From positions 131,873,821 to 131,937,820 of the forward strand of contig OV050033.1 in NCBI GenBank assembly GCA_920105625.2: DNA of 64,000 bases, read 5' to 3'. Source of the stretch: Clusia tigrina (taxonomy: Eukaryota > Arthropoda > Insecta > Diptera > Clusiidae). The notes under the pieces are model-generated. The model searched no databases. It saw nothing but the letters and a program-made list of their open reading frames with translations, and was not told the origin of the DNA. Numbering within the stretch: position 1 is the first letter of the stretch; every line of letters begins with the position of its first letter. Of the stretch, positions 48,309 to 60,999 are shown piece by piece. Both the position numbers and the translations under genes were made by a program.

Positions 48309-49717
48309 ATGTTTCGCAACATTGTGATGGGCATCTCCGGCGGTGTGGACAGTGCAGTTTCTGCTTTCTTATTGAAAGAAAAAGGTGAGCTTTCAACTAT
48401 GGACATAAACTGCCTGATCCTAATTCTTAAATATTTATTATGATTTATATCTCAAGCAAGGTTACAAAGTGTTGGGCGTGTTTATGAAAAACTGGGATGA
48501 GTTTGATGAGACGGGCCGCTGTTCCGGAGAACAAGATTTGTTAGATGCTGAGTACACCTGCCATAAACTTGATATCGAACTGCAACAGGTCAACTATGTG
48601 AAGGACTACTGGAACTCTGTATTTACGTGGGTTAAACTATGCAGATGTTTATCATTTTTGTTAATAATAGTTAATATAACTATTTTTAGACATTTTCTTG
48701 AAGACTATCAAAATGGTTTAACACCTAATCCGGATATATTGTGTAATAAATACATCAAGTTTGATCTATTCCACAAATATGCGATTGAGAATTTAAAATA
48801 CGATGCTATAGCCACAGGACATTATGCGAATACATCATATGGTCCTTATTTAGAGAATTATAGAGATGATGATGGTAAATTTTCATTTAGCATAACCTAT
48901 TTATATGTATTCCTATGTAATTTTCACCTCTCCCAATGCAGATGTTCACCTCTTGTTGGCCAAAGATAGTCTTAAAGATCAAACGTTCTTTTTGTCTGGT
49001 GTTCAACGCTCATCCCTGTGCCGCGCCATGTTTCCTTTGAGCCATTACTTAAAGTCGGAAGTTAAGCAATTGGCACGCAAATGTGGCCTGGAACGTTTGG
49101 CCAATAAGAAAGAGAGCACAGGTATATGCTTTGTGGGACATCGAGATTTCAAGGAGTTCATTAAAGAGGTAAAATAAATTTAATTAAAGCTTAGTTCAAA
49201 TAAATACAAATTTTTATTTCAGTATATACACTCCAAAGTGGGTAATTTCGTAGACATAGACAGTGGTGCAATTGTAGGCGAACATGAAGGCATCCACCAG
49301 TGGACAGTGGGACAACGTTGTCGTTTGGCCTCCTTTTTACAGCCCTACTTTGTGGCCCAGAAGCATGTAGCATCAAACACAATATACGTAGCGTCTGGGA
49401 CTTTTCACCCTGCCTTATACAACGATAAAGTACACACAACAAACGCCAATTGGCTGTGCTCGGATCCATTTGCAGAAAACGGAGTTTCATTGCACTGTCG
49501 CTTTCGTTTTCAGCATACGAAACCTTTGGTCAATTGCACTGTTTATAAAAGTGAGGGAGACACCTCGGATTTAACTGTGATACTAGACAAACCGTTGCGT
49601 GCCATTACTCCCGGGCAGTATGCGGTATTCTACAGTGACACAATTTGTTTGGGATCAGCGCGTATCACCAGCTCTACAAAAGTGAAAGACTCGGAGAATT
49701 TGAGATATATAATATAG
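48309..49717 (+). CDS. TRMU: Mitochondrial tRNA-specific 2-thiouridylase (TRMU/MTU1)
   Basis: Five exons fit in phase: 48309-48384, 48461-48626, 48690-48874, 48942-49168 and 49223-49717, coding 382 residues. The enzyme makes 2-thiouridine at the wobble position of mitochondrial tRNA Lys, Glu and Gln. The N-terminus has the ATP-pyrophosphatase P-loop SGGVDSAVSAF, then GVFMKNWDEFDE. The two catalytic cysteines lie in TPNPDILCNKYIKF and KESTGICFVG. KDQTFFLSG, HQWTVGQR and a C-terminal PGQYAVFYS beta-barrel segment also match. All five exons carry expected family sequence without a gap. Little precedes the P-loop, so any mitochondrial presequence is short or cryptic. Length is close to the family norm. 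The minisatellite starts about 180 bp downstream. Confidence 0.95.
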
Positions 49718-49898
49718 CAAGCCCATAAATGACAATTCCAAACAGTTTTTGTGTCCAGAAAATCATTTCAATTTTAGGCTTTGATGTATACAGTTAAAGT
49801 GGGTGCCGCAACGCAGCATTGCGCTGGAACCTTATGTTGAAGTACTTGCGTTGCTAATAGTTTTTATAGATTTCAAGAATTGTTATAAATAAGGGCAG

Positions 49899-52500
49899 AC
49901 TGAGATTCAAGCTGAGTACTGGTTGAGATTCTGGGCTGGGCACTGGCTTAGATTCTGGGCTGGGTATACTGGCTTAGATTCTGGGCTGGGTATACTGGCT
50001 TAGATTCTGGGCTGGGTATACTGGCTTAGATTCTGGGCTGGGTACTGGCTTAGATTCTGGGCTGGGCACTGGCTTAGATTCTGGGCTGGGTATACTGGCT
50101 TAGATTCTGGGCTGGGTATACTGGCTTAGATTCTGGGCTGGGTATACTGGCTTAGATTCTGGGCTGGGTATACTGGCTTAGATTCTGGGCTGGGTATACT
50201 GGCTTAGATTCTGGGCTGGGTATACTGGCTTAGATTCTGGGCTGGGTATACTGGCTTAGATTCTGGGCTGGGTATACTGGCTTAGATTCTGGGCTGGGTA
50301 TACTGGCTTAGATTCTGGGCTGGGTATACTGGCTTAGATTCTGGGCTGGGTATACTGGCTTAGATTCTGGGCTGGGTATACTGGCTTAGATTCTGGGCTG
50401 GGTATACTGGCTTAGATTCTGGGCTGGGTATACTGGCTTAGATTCTGGGCTGGGTATACTGGCTTAGATTCTGGGCTGGGTATACTGGCTTAGATTCTGG
50501 GCTGGGTATACTGGCTTAGATTCTGGGCTGGGTATACTGGCTTAGATTCTGGGCTGGGTATACTGGCTTAGATTCTGGGCTGGGTATACTGGCTTAGATT
50601 CTGGGCTGGGTATACTGGCTTAGATTCTGGGCTGGGTATACTGGCTTAGATTCTGGGCTGGGTATACTGGCTTAGATTCTGGGCTGGGTATACTGGCTTA
50701 GATTCTGGGCTGGGTATACTGGCTTAGATTCTGGGCTGGGTATACTGGCTTAGATTCTGGGCTGGGTATACTGGCTTAGATTCTGGGCTGGGTATACTGG
50801 CTTAGATTCTGGGCTGGGTATACTGGCTTAGATTCTGGGCTGGGTATACTGGCTTAGATTCTGGGCTGGGTATACTGGCTTAGATTCTGGGCTGGGTATA
50901 CTGGCTTAGATTCTGGGCTGGGTATACTGGCTTAGATTCTGGGCTGGGTATACTGGCTTAGATTCTGGGCTGGGTATACTGGCTTAGATTCTGGGCTGGG
51001 TATACTGGCTTAGATTCTGGGCTGGGTATACTGGCTTAGATTCTGGGCTGGGTATACTGGCTTAGATTCTGGGCTGGGTATACTGGCTTAGATTCTGGGC
51101 TGGGTATACTGGCTTAGATTCTGGGCTGGGTATACTGGCTTAGATTCTGGGCTGGGTATACTGGCTTAGATTCTGGGCTGGGTATACTGGCTTAGATTCT
51201 GGGCTGGGTATACTGGCTTAGATTCTGGGCTGGGTATACTGGCTTAGATTCTGGGCTGGGTATACTGGCTTAGATTCTGGGCTGGGTATACTGGCTTAGA
51301 TTCTGGGCTGGGTATACTGGCTTAGATTCTGGGCTGGGTATACTGGCTTAGATTCTGGGCTGGGTATACTGGCTTAGATTCTGGGCTGGGTATACTGGCT
51401 TAGATTCTGGGCTGGGTATACTGGCTTAGATTCTGGGCTGGGTATACTGGCTTAGATTCTGGGCTGGGTATACTGGCTTAGATTCTGGGCTGGGTATACT
51501 GGCTTAGATTCTGGGCTGGGTATACTGGCTTAGATTCTGGGCTGGGTATACTGGCTTAGATTCTGGGCTGGGTATACTGGCTTAGATTCTGGGCTGGGTA
51601 TACTGGCTTAGATTCTGGGCTGGGTATACTGGCTTAGATTCTGGGCTGGGTATACTGGCTTAGATTCTGGGCTGGGTATACTGGCTTAGATTCTGGGCTG
51701 GGTATACTGGCTTAGATTCTGGGCTGGGTATACTGGCTTAGATTCTGGGCTGGGTATACTGGCTTAGATTCTGGGCTGGGTATACTGGCTTAGATTCTGG
51801 GCTGGGTATACTGGCTTAGATTCTGGGCTGGGTATACTGGCTTAGATTCTGGGCTGGGTATACTGGCTTAGATTCTGGGCTGGGTATACTGGCTTAGATT
51901 CTGGGCTGGGTATACTGGCTTAGATTCTGGGCTGGGTATACTGGCTTAGATTCTGGGCTGGGTATACTGGCTTAGATTCTGGGCTGGGTATACTGGCTTA
52001 GATTCTGGGCTGGGTATACTGGCTTAGATTCTGGGCTGGGTATACTGGCTTAGATTCTGGGCTGGGTATACTGGCTTAGATTCTGGGCTGGGTATACTGG
52101 CTTAGATTCTGGGCTGGGTATACTGGCTTAGATTCTGGGCTGGGTATACTGGCTTAGATTCTGGGCTGGGTATACTGGCTTAGATTCTGGGCTGGGTATA
52201 CTGGCTTAGATTCTGGGCTGGGTATACTGGCTTAGATTCTGGGCTGGGTATACTGGCTTAGATTCTGGGCTGGGTATACTGGCTTAGATTCTGGGCTGGG
52301 TATACTGGCTTAGATTCTGGGCTGGGTATACTGGCTTAGATTCTGGGCTGGGTATACTGGCTTAGATTCTGGGCTGGGTATACTGGCTTAGATTCTGGGC
52401 TGGGTACTGGCTTAGATTCTGAGCTGGGTTTTGGCTTAGATTCTGGGCTGGGTTTTGGCTTAGATTCTGGGCTGGGTACTGGCTTAGATTCTGGTCTGGT
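49899..52500. repeat. 26-bp minisatellite, roughly 97 units
   Basis: The unit tggcttagattctgggctgg plus gtatac repeats with no change that I can see from about 50075 to 52400, about 90 copies. Variants of 22-24 bp that lack ta, or carry ggcac or gttt, sit at both ends. Because 26 is not a multiple of three, it cannot be a simple coding repeat. Each unit has two GGG tracts on the plus strand. The uniform core and variant edges point to recent expansion or homogenisation. Confidence 0.97.
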
Positions 52501-52619
52501 TGCGGTCTCATATTTTCTTTTGGGACTTGCAAAGGAGGAAGAAAATCAGATTTTGGCTGCGTAAATATACTTAGACATGTATAGGTAATCACTGGTTAGC
52601 ATTAAGAATGTCTTAAATT

Positions 52620-52960
52620 TGGTCCCCGACACCACTGCTTTTTGTAGCCGCCCGGAACTTGGATCATTTTCAACGCTTATCCTATTGTTGTCTATTAAAA
52701 CCACACGCCCAATGTCGAATGACTATAGGAAGGGGAGTCTCACACAATATGTGTAAAACACTCGATCACAAATCTGCTTCTTTTGCACCCTTACAAATAA
52801 AAGAAGGGACGGCACTGCTATTTGTGGGCGCCCATAACTAGATTGATTTTCGACGCTAATCCTCCCTTTGTTAAAATTACACAACCAAAATTCGAATGGC
52901 GTTAATGGAAGAGGAAGTAAAGCACTTGATCAGAAATCTACTTCACTGAAAACACCATTT
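52620..52960. repeat. Two-copy tandem duplication, 182-bp offset
   Basis: The segment from cactgctttttgtagccgcc (52631) recurs as cactgctatttgtgggcgcc (52813), with later shared phrases ttcaacgct-atcct and cttgatca-aaatct-cttc. Identity is about 75 percent by eye. Confidence 0.65.
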
Positions 52961-54145
52961 TGAACTTAGTCCTTTTGGTATCAATCTAGGGTATTATAGT
53001 TGATCAGCTCGGTACAATAGTACAAAGTCCACTCAATCCCATCCCGTCCTCGTAGTTAAGTAATGGACCGATATCATCTTTGTACTCATTTAGGGTACCT
53101 ATAGGCACTTTTGCTTCAAACCCTTGGAAGAGTACAATCCCCATAAATATAGTTTGCGGTAATAGTCCACCAATTCTATCGTGGATTCGGTGTAGCTACA
53201 ATCTATCAATCAGTTTATCTTCAGTTAATGCTTTTTGTTTATGAATCTCGTCCTTCCGCAGTGATTTCTCCAATTCTCTATTGTACTCGTTTAGGATTGT
53301 TTTGAAATAAAGCCACCCTCAGTTCCTTTTGAATTTTCTGGTTTTATGTCCCAATTGGATAAGAAATTGTTCACACAGTGTGACTTCATCTTGAGGTTTC
53401 TTACTGATTATGGCAGTCACCAGTGATAAAATCTTCAGGCATTCAGTGATTACCTCTTCAGTTGATAGTCACCAGTGATTACCTCCTCAGTTATTGATAG
53501 TCACCAGTGATGACTCACTTCTCGTATCTCACTTATTGGTAGCAGATCCATAATTTTCACTTCAGAGCTCTGGCTGATATTAAGAGGAGAATAACCTCCC
53601 AGTTTGTTTCCTAGGATTTCTGTAAACTTTATTGTTCTTCGTAGGACAACCCAATTCATGGCTGACATGGTAGGGACCTCCAATGCGTGCTGGTTTGAGA
53701 AAGCAGGCGACATATTTGAGTTCGTAATTCCAGCTCTCCCCTTATAGCATCTATGTACGTCGCTTGTTACTCGCATTATGAATTGTAATGTTATTTTAAT
53801 AAAATAATAAAGTTGATTTATTTTGATGAGTATATATTTATATATCAGAGCTAAAAAATTTTGTACAGGTTGCAGCATTAGCATCTTAACAAAAATGTCC
53901 GATTTCACCCGTTTGTATTATTACTGTCTATATTTTGGATCTATGGTTGAGTCAGAACGGCGTTGGGTTACCTACATATAGTTACATCTGTTAATTACTC
54001 CTAGAAACCTTATGGTTTATATATATATATATTAGTTGATTTTATACAATTACACTTAGTTAAAACAAGTATTATGCGGTAAATAAAAATTTGTTAAGCT
54101 TATAAGTTAAAGATGCCTACGAAAATTAAAATAGCTAACCTATGT
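52961..54145. other. Spacer, decayed sequence
   Basis: A 34-40 bp unit with agtcaccagtgattacctc repeats about 2.5 times at 53430-53515. A 135-codon minus frame at 53501-53908 has no recognised domain. The rest may be decayed transposon, but no motif supports a name. Confidence 0.4.
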
Positions 54146-56041
54146 TTACGTTAGGAGTACGGTCAACGCATCTAGAAATCTAGTCAAATCACTTTGTCGA
54201 ATTTGTATGAGCGAACCCTCGAAAAAATCCTGCAATATTGTAGATTTACTCTTCAGGGCTGCCTGCTCGAATGCTTTGCCAAAGAAGTTCTTCGGTGAAT
54301 CCTCCCGCACAGGCGGTATGCCGACCAGTAGAGAAAGGCCTCGCTCTACATCGACCGGACAGCTGGCGATCAAGGGCAATTCCGGTGCCTGTCTGCTACG
54401 CGATACCGCTACTTGGCCATTCAGTATAAATTTCGCCAACAACATCAGTCCGTACGGATACGAAAAGAACGTATTCTCTTCGTTTAGTATGAAGTAAAAA
54501 AATGAGCCCGTCGAATGCACCTGATGGGCCTCAAGACTGCTTTGGACTTGCTTAAACACCGCCGAGAACAGAAGTTTCGCATTATCGATGCCAACCGTGA
54601 GTATATCTTTGTGATTCCGTGACAGACTGTCGAGTGCCTCAAGAAAGCAATCTTCCGGAGTTTTGTCTTTTCTCACCGATTCCAATATGGCCAACATGCC
54701 GTGTACGTAGTCGGCCCCAGAGAACCGATTTCGATAGCCATAGTTCAGCGTGAATGAACCATAAACTATATCAGGTATGCCGTATTTTTCCGCCAATTTC
54801 TCCACCATCGAGTAGAATTCGTGTCTCAACACCAAATCCATGGCACCAAAAGTTTGTCTAGCATGGACCAGCGGGAGGCCCATTTCGACCAGCAGCTCAT
54901 GTAGTCTCTTCTCACCGCGCAGTGTCCACAATTTCAGTTTACACGCAGAATACATGGTATATCTAAAATAATTGTTGGTATTTATTAAATTCTTACAAAA
55001 ATGTCTAATATGCTATAACCTCATTGATTCCACCACTGTCCAGTGACGATACAAAACCAAGTGCAAATCATTCTCGAAATTAATCTTTGAAGCACTCATG
55101 TTGCTCTGATCGTTGGTTTTGTTGGTGAGTCGCGTCACGTGCGACTGTATATTCTCTATTTCCAATGTGTAAATACTGCTCTCAATTTTGCCCAATATCA
55201 GTTGCTCGGTTACACCCACAATAGCCCACCACAGCAAATCCATATTATCTTTCGACAATTTCCAAGCCAATTCAAATATGATCAACGCTGATGAACGACC
55301 ATAAAAGCTGTATTGCGTATATTCGAACATGATGCGATCACGTTCATTCTCCCAAGTACGTCGCTGACGCTGTTTCAGTATGCGATTCGCATGCTTTTCC
55401 ATGCGACTAAGTTTCTTCGCCGGTGGCCTTGCATTGTCATCGGCATTCTCGGCATCCGATTCTCCAGCGCCACTGTCGTCTGCATTATTAGCAGGATCAT
55501 CATTGTCATCGTTGTCGTTGTCGTTGTCTTCGTCATCCCCTTCCGTATCTGATTCGCAGAAGATGGTATCAAAAGCGGGTATATTCTCTTCCAGAGCGGG
55601 ATCACCAAATATGCAGACCTTTAAAGAGATTCCAAGATATAATTCTTCACACCTTGCATACGTACTCCCATTTACCTGTCTATCGCTGTATATGTTGCAG
55701 ACATCCAGTGGCCTGTGTGAATCACAAATGAAGAATATTACATCCTCTTCCGGCTGCAGCAGTTCGATTATGTCCACACAACCACCGCAATTGATCAGTA
55801 GAACGTACTTAATATCCCCTTGATGATCATTGAAGGCCCGCTGCAAACCGGCCATGCCCATGATCGGCACCACCGAATACAGCATGTGATCGTACTTGAA
55901 CAGAACTTGCAGTATCTTGCTGGCGCAGATGGCATCGATATCATAGTTGACAATGATCAGTATACGCTTGCCGATCAGTCTGTTGTAAAACTCCTGTCTA
56001 AGATTTTGTATAAACATATTTTCTAAAGCGTAACGCACCAA
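54146..56041 (-). CDS. CDC45: Cell division control protein 45 (CMG helicase subunit)
   Basis: Three minus-strand exons, 55676-56041, 55020-55618 and 54146-54962, fit in phase and give 593 residues. CDC45 joins MCM2-7 and GINS to form the replicative helicase in the nucleus. The N-terminus has the RecJ-like DHH-type core (IIVNYDIDAICASKIL) and DSHRPLDVCNIYSD. An acidic Asp/Asn-rich stretch (ESDTEGDDEDNDND onward, about residues 145-185) and a basic segment follow, as in the family. Then come QYSFYGRSSALI and LWWAIVGVTEQL; the C-terminal exon has LKLWTLRGEKRLHELL and MGLPLVHARQTFGAMD. Intron 1 (55619-55675, 57 bp) lies between SDRQ and VCIFGDP and has no stop in frame. Divergent from MMS22L, 1.1 kb away. 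Confidence 0.95.
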
Positions 56042-57159
56042 TTAATTCAAATGGTGTACATTTATTTAGCACACAAAGTGCCAATATGCGCGTGTTCCAG
56101 GTGTGCAAAGTTGTCAATTTTTCTCACATTATTTTTTTGTCCCAAAATTTCGGATCAGTTAGCATTTTCTTCAATGCACGTACATGATAATTGTCCGGTA
56201 AACACGTTTGCTAAATAATTCGTTATTTTTATATTATTTTACGCACTTTAGATGGTTTAATGAAAATTGTTATTCTAATTTTTATGTCATTTTTGTCTAA
56301 GGAAACAAAATCAAAAACGCGGGAAAAATACGTTATGCAGCGTGTTCAGTGATCATGTAACCTTCACAGCAACAACATTTTGGGGTGCACAAGCACCCCA
56401 TTTATCTATGCTTATGGTTGACATCGCCACAATGTCCCTTAAACAGGACCAGGTCAGTTTAGGGAAAGCCACTTAACTTAATCTATGATTGATTTTATTA
56501 TGGTTTTCTATGCATATTGCTGGTCATACTAGGTAAATATGCAGTCTGAATTGAAAGTGCAACCATGAAAAGTTATAAATTATAATTTTCCACTTGTGTC
56601 GTCATCACCATTACAAGACTTTCTTCATCCGCGTAATATCCTAACATAAACAAGCGATATTGCTATTTTTGATATTTGATTTTGAACTGTCAAATAGTTA
56701 ATTTTTGTGGGAATGTAAAGGACTGCAAGAGTGTTACAAGACGAAATTACAAGGTGAATTAATTTTCCACCAAAGAGAGTTAAGTGAAAAATTCAATTTG
56801 GCACATGGAAAACAATTCTTACATAAGCTGTTATTGAAAATATAAACATATGTAAATTCTAGTTTGCTACATCCGGCCAAAGGCATCTACATACATACAA
56901 TTTTCAAATAAATGAATCTGGCCCGCCCATCATTCTTATATTAACATTTAACAAACCCCACCCTCTTTCATGTAAAGCGTACATATGTACTTGCATTTAC
57001 CAACACACTGAACACACCTCTCACTCTGTAGCGCCAAAAATAAGTTTTGTTTTTGTTCTTATGTTTGTGTTTTACCTTTTTCTTTGTTTAAATTTCTGCT
57101 GAGTTTATTCTTTTCAATAATGTTTTTTTAGTTCATTGATTTGCCAACTTTAACATAAA
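56042..57159. other. Divergent intergenic region CDC45/MMS22L
   Basis: About 1.1 kb holding the promoters of both genes. Apart from an E2F-like octamer at 56319 I see no clear element, repeat or exon. Confidence 0.5.
56319..56326 (-). promoter_or_regulatory. Candidate E2F site
   Basis: GCGGGAAA is an exact E2F/DP consensus octamer (TTTCCCGC on the other strand), about 280 bp upstream of the CDC45 start. Replication genes such as CDC45 are usual E2F targets. An octamer can occur by chance, so function is inference. Confidence 0.4.
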
Positions 57160-60100
57160 ATGGATTTTGATTTATTCGTATTGGATGATGACGATGACAT
57201 ACTCAGTTCAGTGTGTCTGGAACCTACACAATATCAAACTGATGGGACGACGTGTATGATACCTTGTTTTCAATGTGGCGGCGAGGATACGCTGAAATCA
57301 CAATTTTCATCTGAAGGATTTATTAAGAATGCTTTTTTGAGTAATGAGCCGACGTTCCGGAATGCGGTCACGCACCTGATTTCCCTAACTGCGTATGACT
57401 TTCGAGCTTCACACTTGCTGGGCTGTGAGGTGGCGGAATATGTGTTCGGTGAGGCATGGTGAGTCGATAACAAAGTCGGTACATACTTCCATGATTTCTG
57501 ATGACGATCTCATTATTAGCATGAATATACAGTACTTGATGGTCAGTGTGCGTGGCCCGATCGGTGTGTTTGAAGAGCTCACGTACAGGCAGCGGCGTGA
57601 GAAGGTATCAGAGCTACTCCATTTAGTGTTGCACGCAACTCATGCAGAGCAGTGGCCAATTTTGCAGCCGCAAGTGGAACATATGCGGAAACTGGTTAGT
57701 CGAATTACGCAAGCGGATACGTGGAAGCTCATCTATTCTGCCAATAGCAACAAGGGGAATGAGTGCAATGTGCCGGCCTATCATTTGCTGCACGGAGCTC
57801 TTGAATGGAAACTTTTGGATTTGTGTATATTAGAAAAATACTGTATAGTAAACCAAATGGACAGGAACCCAGAGGAAGCTCAACAGAGGGACTCACCATT
57901 CATTACCCAATTGGAGCGGATTTTTGTTGATTTGATTACCTGCTCTTTGTATTTATATGCCAAAAAGCGTACCGCGGACTTGATGTTTTCTTCGCCCTTT
58001 CCTTGCACCTGCTTTAAGGAGTTCTGGCTATTCTTACAACTGGCAGTGGAAAAGTGGAGCACAGCCTCTTCCGCTTTGGGTGGTAATGATGTAAAACAGA
58101 CTTTTTGGCTATTTTTTAATAAGACAATGGCAAAGATGAAAGCTCAACTCGGTGAGTAGGAAGTAGTCAAGAATTAAGGTGCTCGGAAAGAGCTTTGTAT
58201 TGTATTTCTTTTGGCCACACTGATGGCTATGGCAGCAGAGATGTTCAATGAATACATTCGTGAGCCGGGCTCAGTAACTGAAATATTCAGTGAATACATT
58301 CGTGAGCTACTTTTTTGAGGCCCCTAAAAATTTGCCGTATTTTTGCCATACTGACGAGACTCCAAATTTAGTTGTGAATGGAAAGCGAAAAGTTGCATAT
58401 TTTCAGGTGCTTTAAAAAATTGTAAAAGGCTCACAAATGTATTCACTGCTTTGATAGTTAAGGTCATGTTTTTATTGATATTTATAAGCTTTATAATATT
58501 TGATATATAAATTCATATTCTCCTTCTTTTGTAGATTTCTTTAAGCTCTCGGTACTTGGGTTCCATGAGTTTAGCAATTGGATGATTCACGCCTTGACAC
58601 GGCTCTATGGCTATCGTTCTAATGGCCAATTCGAAGGTGCAAACTATGTCCGAGTCAGCAACGAAGAAGTGGAGAATTGTGAGTTCTGTGAGAACTGCAC
58701 TCAGCAATTTCTCAACTCGAACCCTAACGAGGAGCAGTTGCGCGTCTATATCTGCCTACTATCTCCAACACTTTTGCAGTGGTGGCGGCCAAAAGTTAAC
58801 ATACCAATGCTTTTCTGGGAATACTTTCATAAGCGTCTCAATTCTTCGTTTTACATAGCTGGCACGTCACCCGGTAATCTGGCGGTGTCTTGCGGTAGTG
58901 GCAGGGCCTATTTAGCAAAGTATCGCTCATTATTGGAGAAGACTCAGCCTGACATCAACTTAAGCAGTTACACGCTTTTCACTCTGCTATTGGGGAAACA
59001 TTTGGATCGCCTGCTGAAGTCCCACTTAAATCATCAAGCAGCCAAACTGCTAGGTCGTATATACACAAAGTTCAGTTTGCAGAAGTTTCTGACTCTCAAC
59101 GAGACGGGCATTCATCATCTCATCGAGCTATTTCTGGTGTTGGCGTTGTGCGGCGACTTTAACGATTTGGCTCCAAAGCTACGTGACAAATTGCTGGCCA
59201 TCGCTTTCGATAAAGTGACCACTAATAAGCAAATTGCCGTGGTCAAAGGACATATGGCTCTATTGATACTATTTGCGGAGCTCCGCTGTGATCTCAGCGA
59301 GTATATCACCAAACTGTTGCAGCAGCTCTTAAGCATAAACAGTGACCTGGCGGTATCCAAGGTGTTGGCCGATAGCATGCTGGATGTGTACGAACACGCG
59401 GATGACTTTCGTCGAGGCGAGCATTTGCTCATCGGTGCCTGGATACCGAACCTGCTGAACAATTGCACGCCAGCCGAACAAGAGCGCACTTTGGAAGCTC
59501 TGCATATGATATTTGTGAAGTTGCAAAACAGCGAAAAGTTCCTCGAAGCAGATGGCGATCTAATGAAGTCCCTCAATGCGTTTATTTTGCCGTTTCTGAA
59601 GCAGCAGTACGTCTCGAATTTCAGTGCTTGGCTGCCTCAACTGGCAGCCGACTTCTGTACGCATTCCTCGGCCGTCTCTGACACCCAAAGCTTTCAGAAA
59701 CTATTCCACTACTTTGCTGAAGCACCCACAGCGAATCGTCAAGCTTTGCCTCAATTCCTACTCAAAATCCTGCAGTCGGACAGAAGCGGCTCGGTCGACG
59801 CCACTGTTGTCATGCAAGTGTGGCTCAAATGCTTGGTCCTGCTGACGGCTCGCAACGAAGAAGTAGCGAATCTGACAAAGTGCGTCGTTCTGCTGCCCGA
59901 CTTTAAGTTTATGACCGATTTATCGTCGGACGAGATACTGAAAGCCAAAGAACCGCTTTGTGTGTTTGTGGCCGCTGTCGGCAAGAATTACGACTCCTGC
60001 ACGAACTATGAGAGACGCTGCAAAATTGCGGACAATTTCAACGCCTACCTGCGTCACTTTGAGCGCTGGCTGCAGCCGGATCTCAAGGTGGAGAAATCTG

Positions 60101-60999
60101 AACTGCTCTTCCGCTATTACAGCTTTCTCGCCATTGTCATTTACAACTGTCCTCAGATAGTATACGCAAAGTCGAAGATCACCTGTTTCTTTCACATAGC
60201 CATCACCCGCTTTGTCCTGCCCACCAGCATACAAATGGGCAAGCCGCCCGAGGGGAAACTGGCCCAACTCATACACAAGATTTGGCCCGTGTTGGTCCAA
60301 GGCATTGGACGTTTGAATTTCAAATCCGATCCGTATATCAGCAAAACGCTCAACGATCTGATACAGAAGTGGACGCCGCATTTCAAAATTTCCACCAACG
60401 CCAAAGTGGTGGCCCGCCCCTTCATCACCTGCGTGCAGGCTGACAATTACGCTCTGTCCTTGGTGATACTTGAGAAACTCACCAGCATGTTTTTGGCCAC
60501 ACAACGACGCCAAGCAGACCCCAATGCTTGCTTGGTCGTAACAATATTCCAGGAGATTCTGGACGCAGTTGTAGCTGCGCCCACAGAGGTGGTAAGCGAA
60601 AAACGTTTGGAGACTTTCATGAAGGGCACTTGCCTCCTAACGTTGGAGCACATAATGATGGTCGATGAGATTGTGCCAAGTCGTGGCCAACTGCTGGAGC
60701 TCTTTAAACGCTTGGTCCAAAGTGTGGTATTCCAAAATTCCAACCAATTGAAAGAGCTATTCGCGGAGCATCTGCGTATTATTACCAAGAAGCATTTGGC
60801 CTATTACACGTTCTTCTATTTCGAGCTTTTAATGAAACTCGTCCAAATTTCTCACGAATTGGTAGAGCAAATCATGGAGTTTTTATATGCCGAAGTTCAT
60901 ATTGTGGAGGAGAAGCGCGGTGCGGGAGAGGATAATCGTATACGTGGTTGTTTACAGAAATTGTTGCAGCACATCAATACCGCCAAGCAAAAAGGCTGA
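57160..60999 (+). CDS. MMS22L: MMS22-like DNA repair protein
   Basis: Three exons, 57160-57458, 57520-58151 and 58535-60999, fit in phase and give 1131 residues, slightly shorter than vertebrate MMS22L. With TONSL this protein loads RAD51 at stalled or broken replication forks in the nucleus. The start ATG opens an acidic MDFDLFVLDDDDD. Family landmarks in the large exon are LLQWWRPKVN, FWEYFHKRLNSSF, GRIYTKFSLQKF, KGHMALLILFAEL and a C-terminal helical region ending LLQHINTAKQKG. The protein is mostly alpha-helical with no enzyme motif, as expected of a scaffold. Intron 1 is 61 bp. Intron 2 (58152-58534) contains a foldback repeat. The annotation rests on recalled family sequence in the central third. 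Confidence 0.85.
58310..58450. repeat. Foldback repeat copy in MMS22L intron 2
   Basis: Positions from tgaggcccctaaaaatttgc to agttgcatattttcaggtgc match the arms of the 4.55-6.83 kb hairpin units, with the ggctcacaaatgtattcact linker. The loop region has diverged (ttgccatactgacgagactc). Confidence 0.7.

Noticed and set aside
50000..52592. Minus frame across the 26-bp repeat edge reading repeated PAQNLSQ
   Set aside because: The 26-bp period shifts frame each unit; only the variant edge units give an open frame.
53501..53908. 135-codon minus frame
   Set aside because: No motif; its 3' part overlaps a short tandem repeat and the N-terminus is low-complexity hydrophobic.
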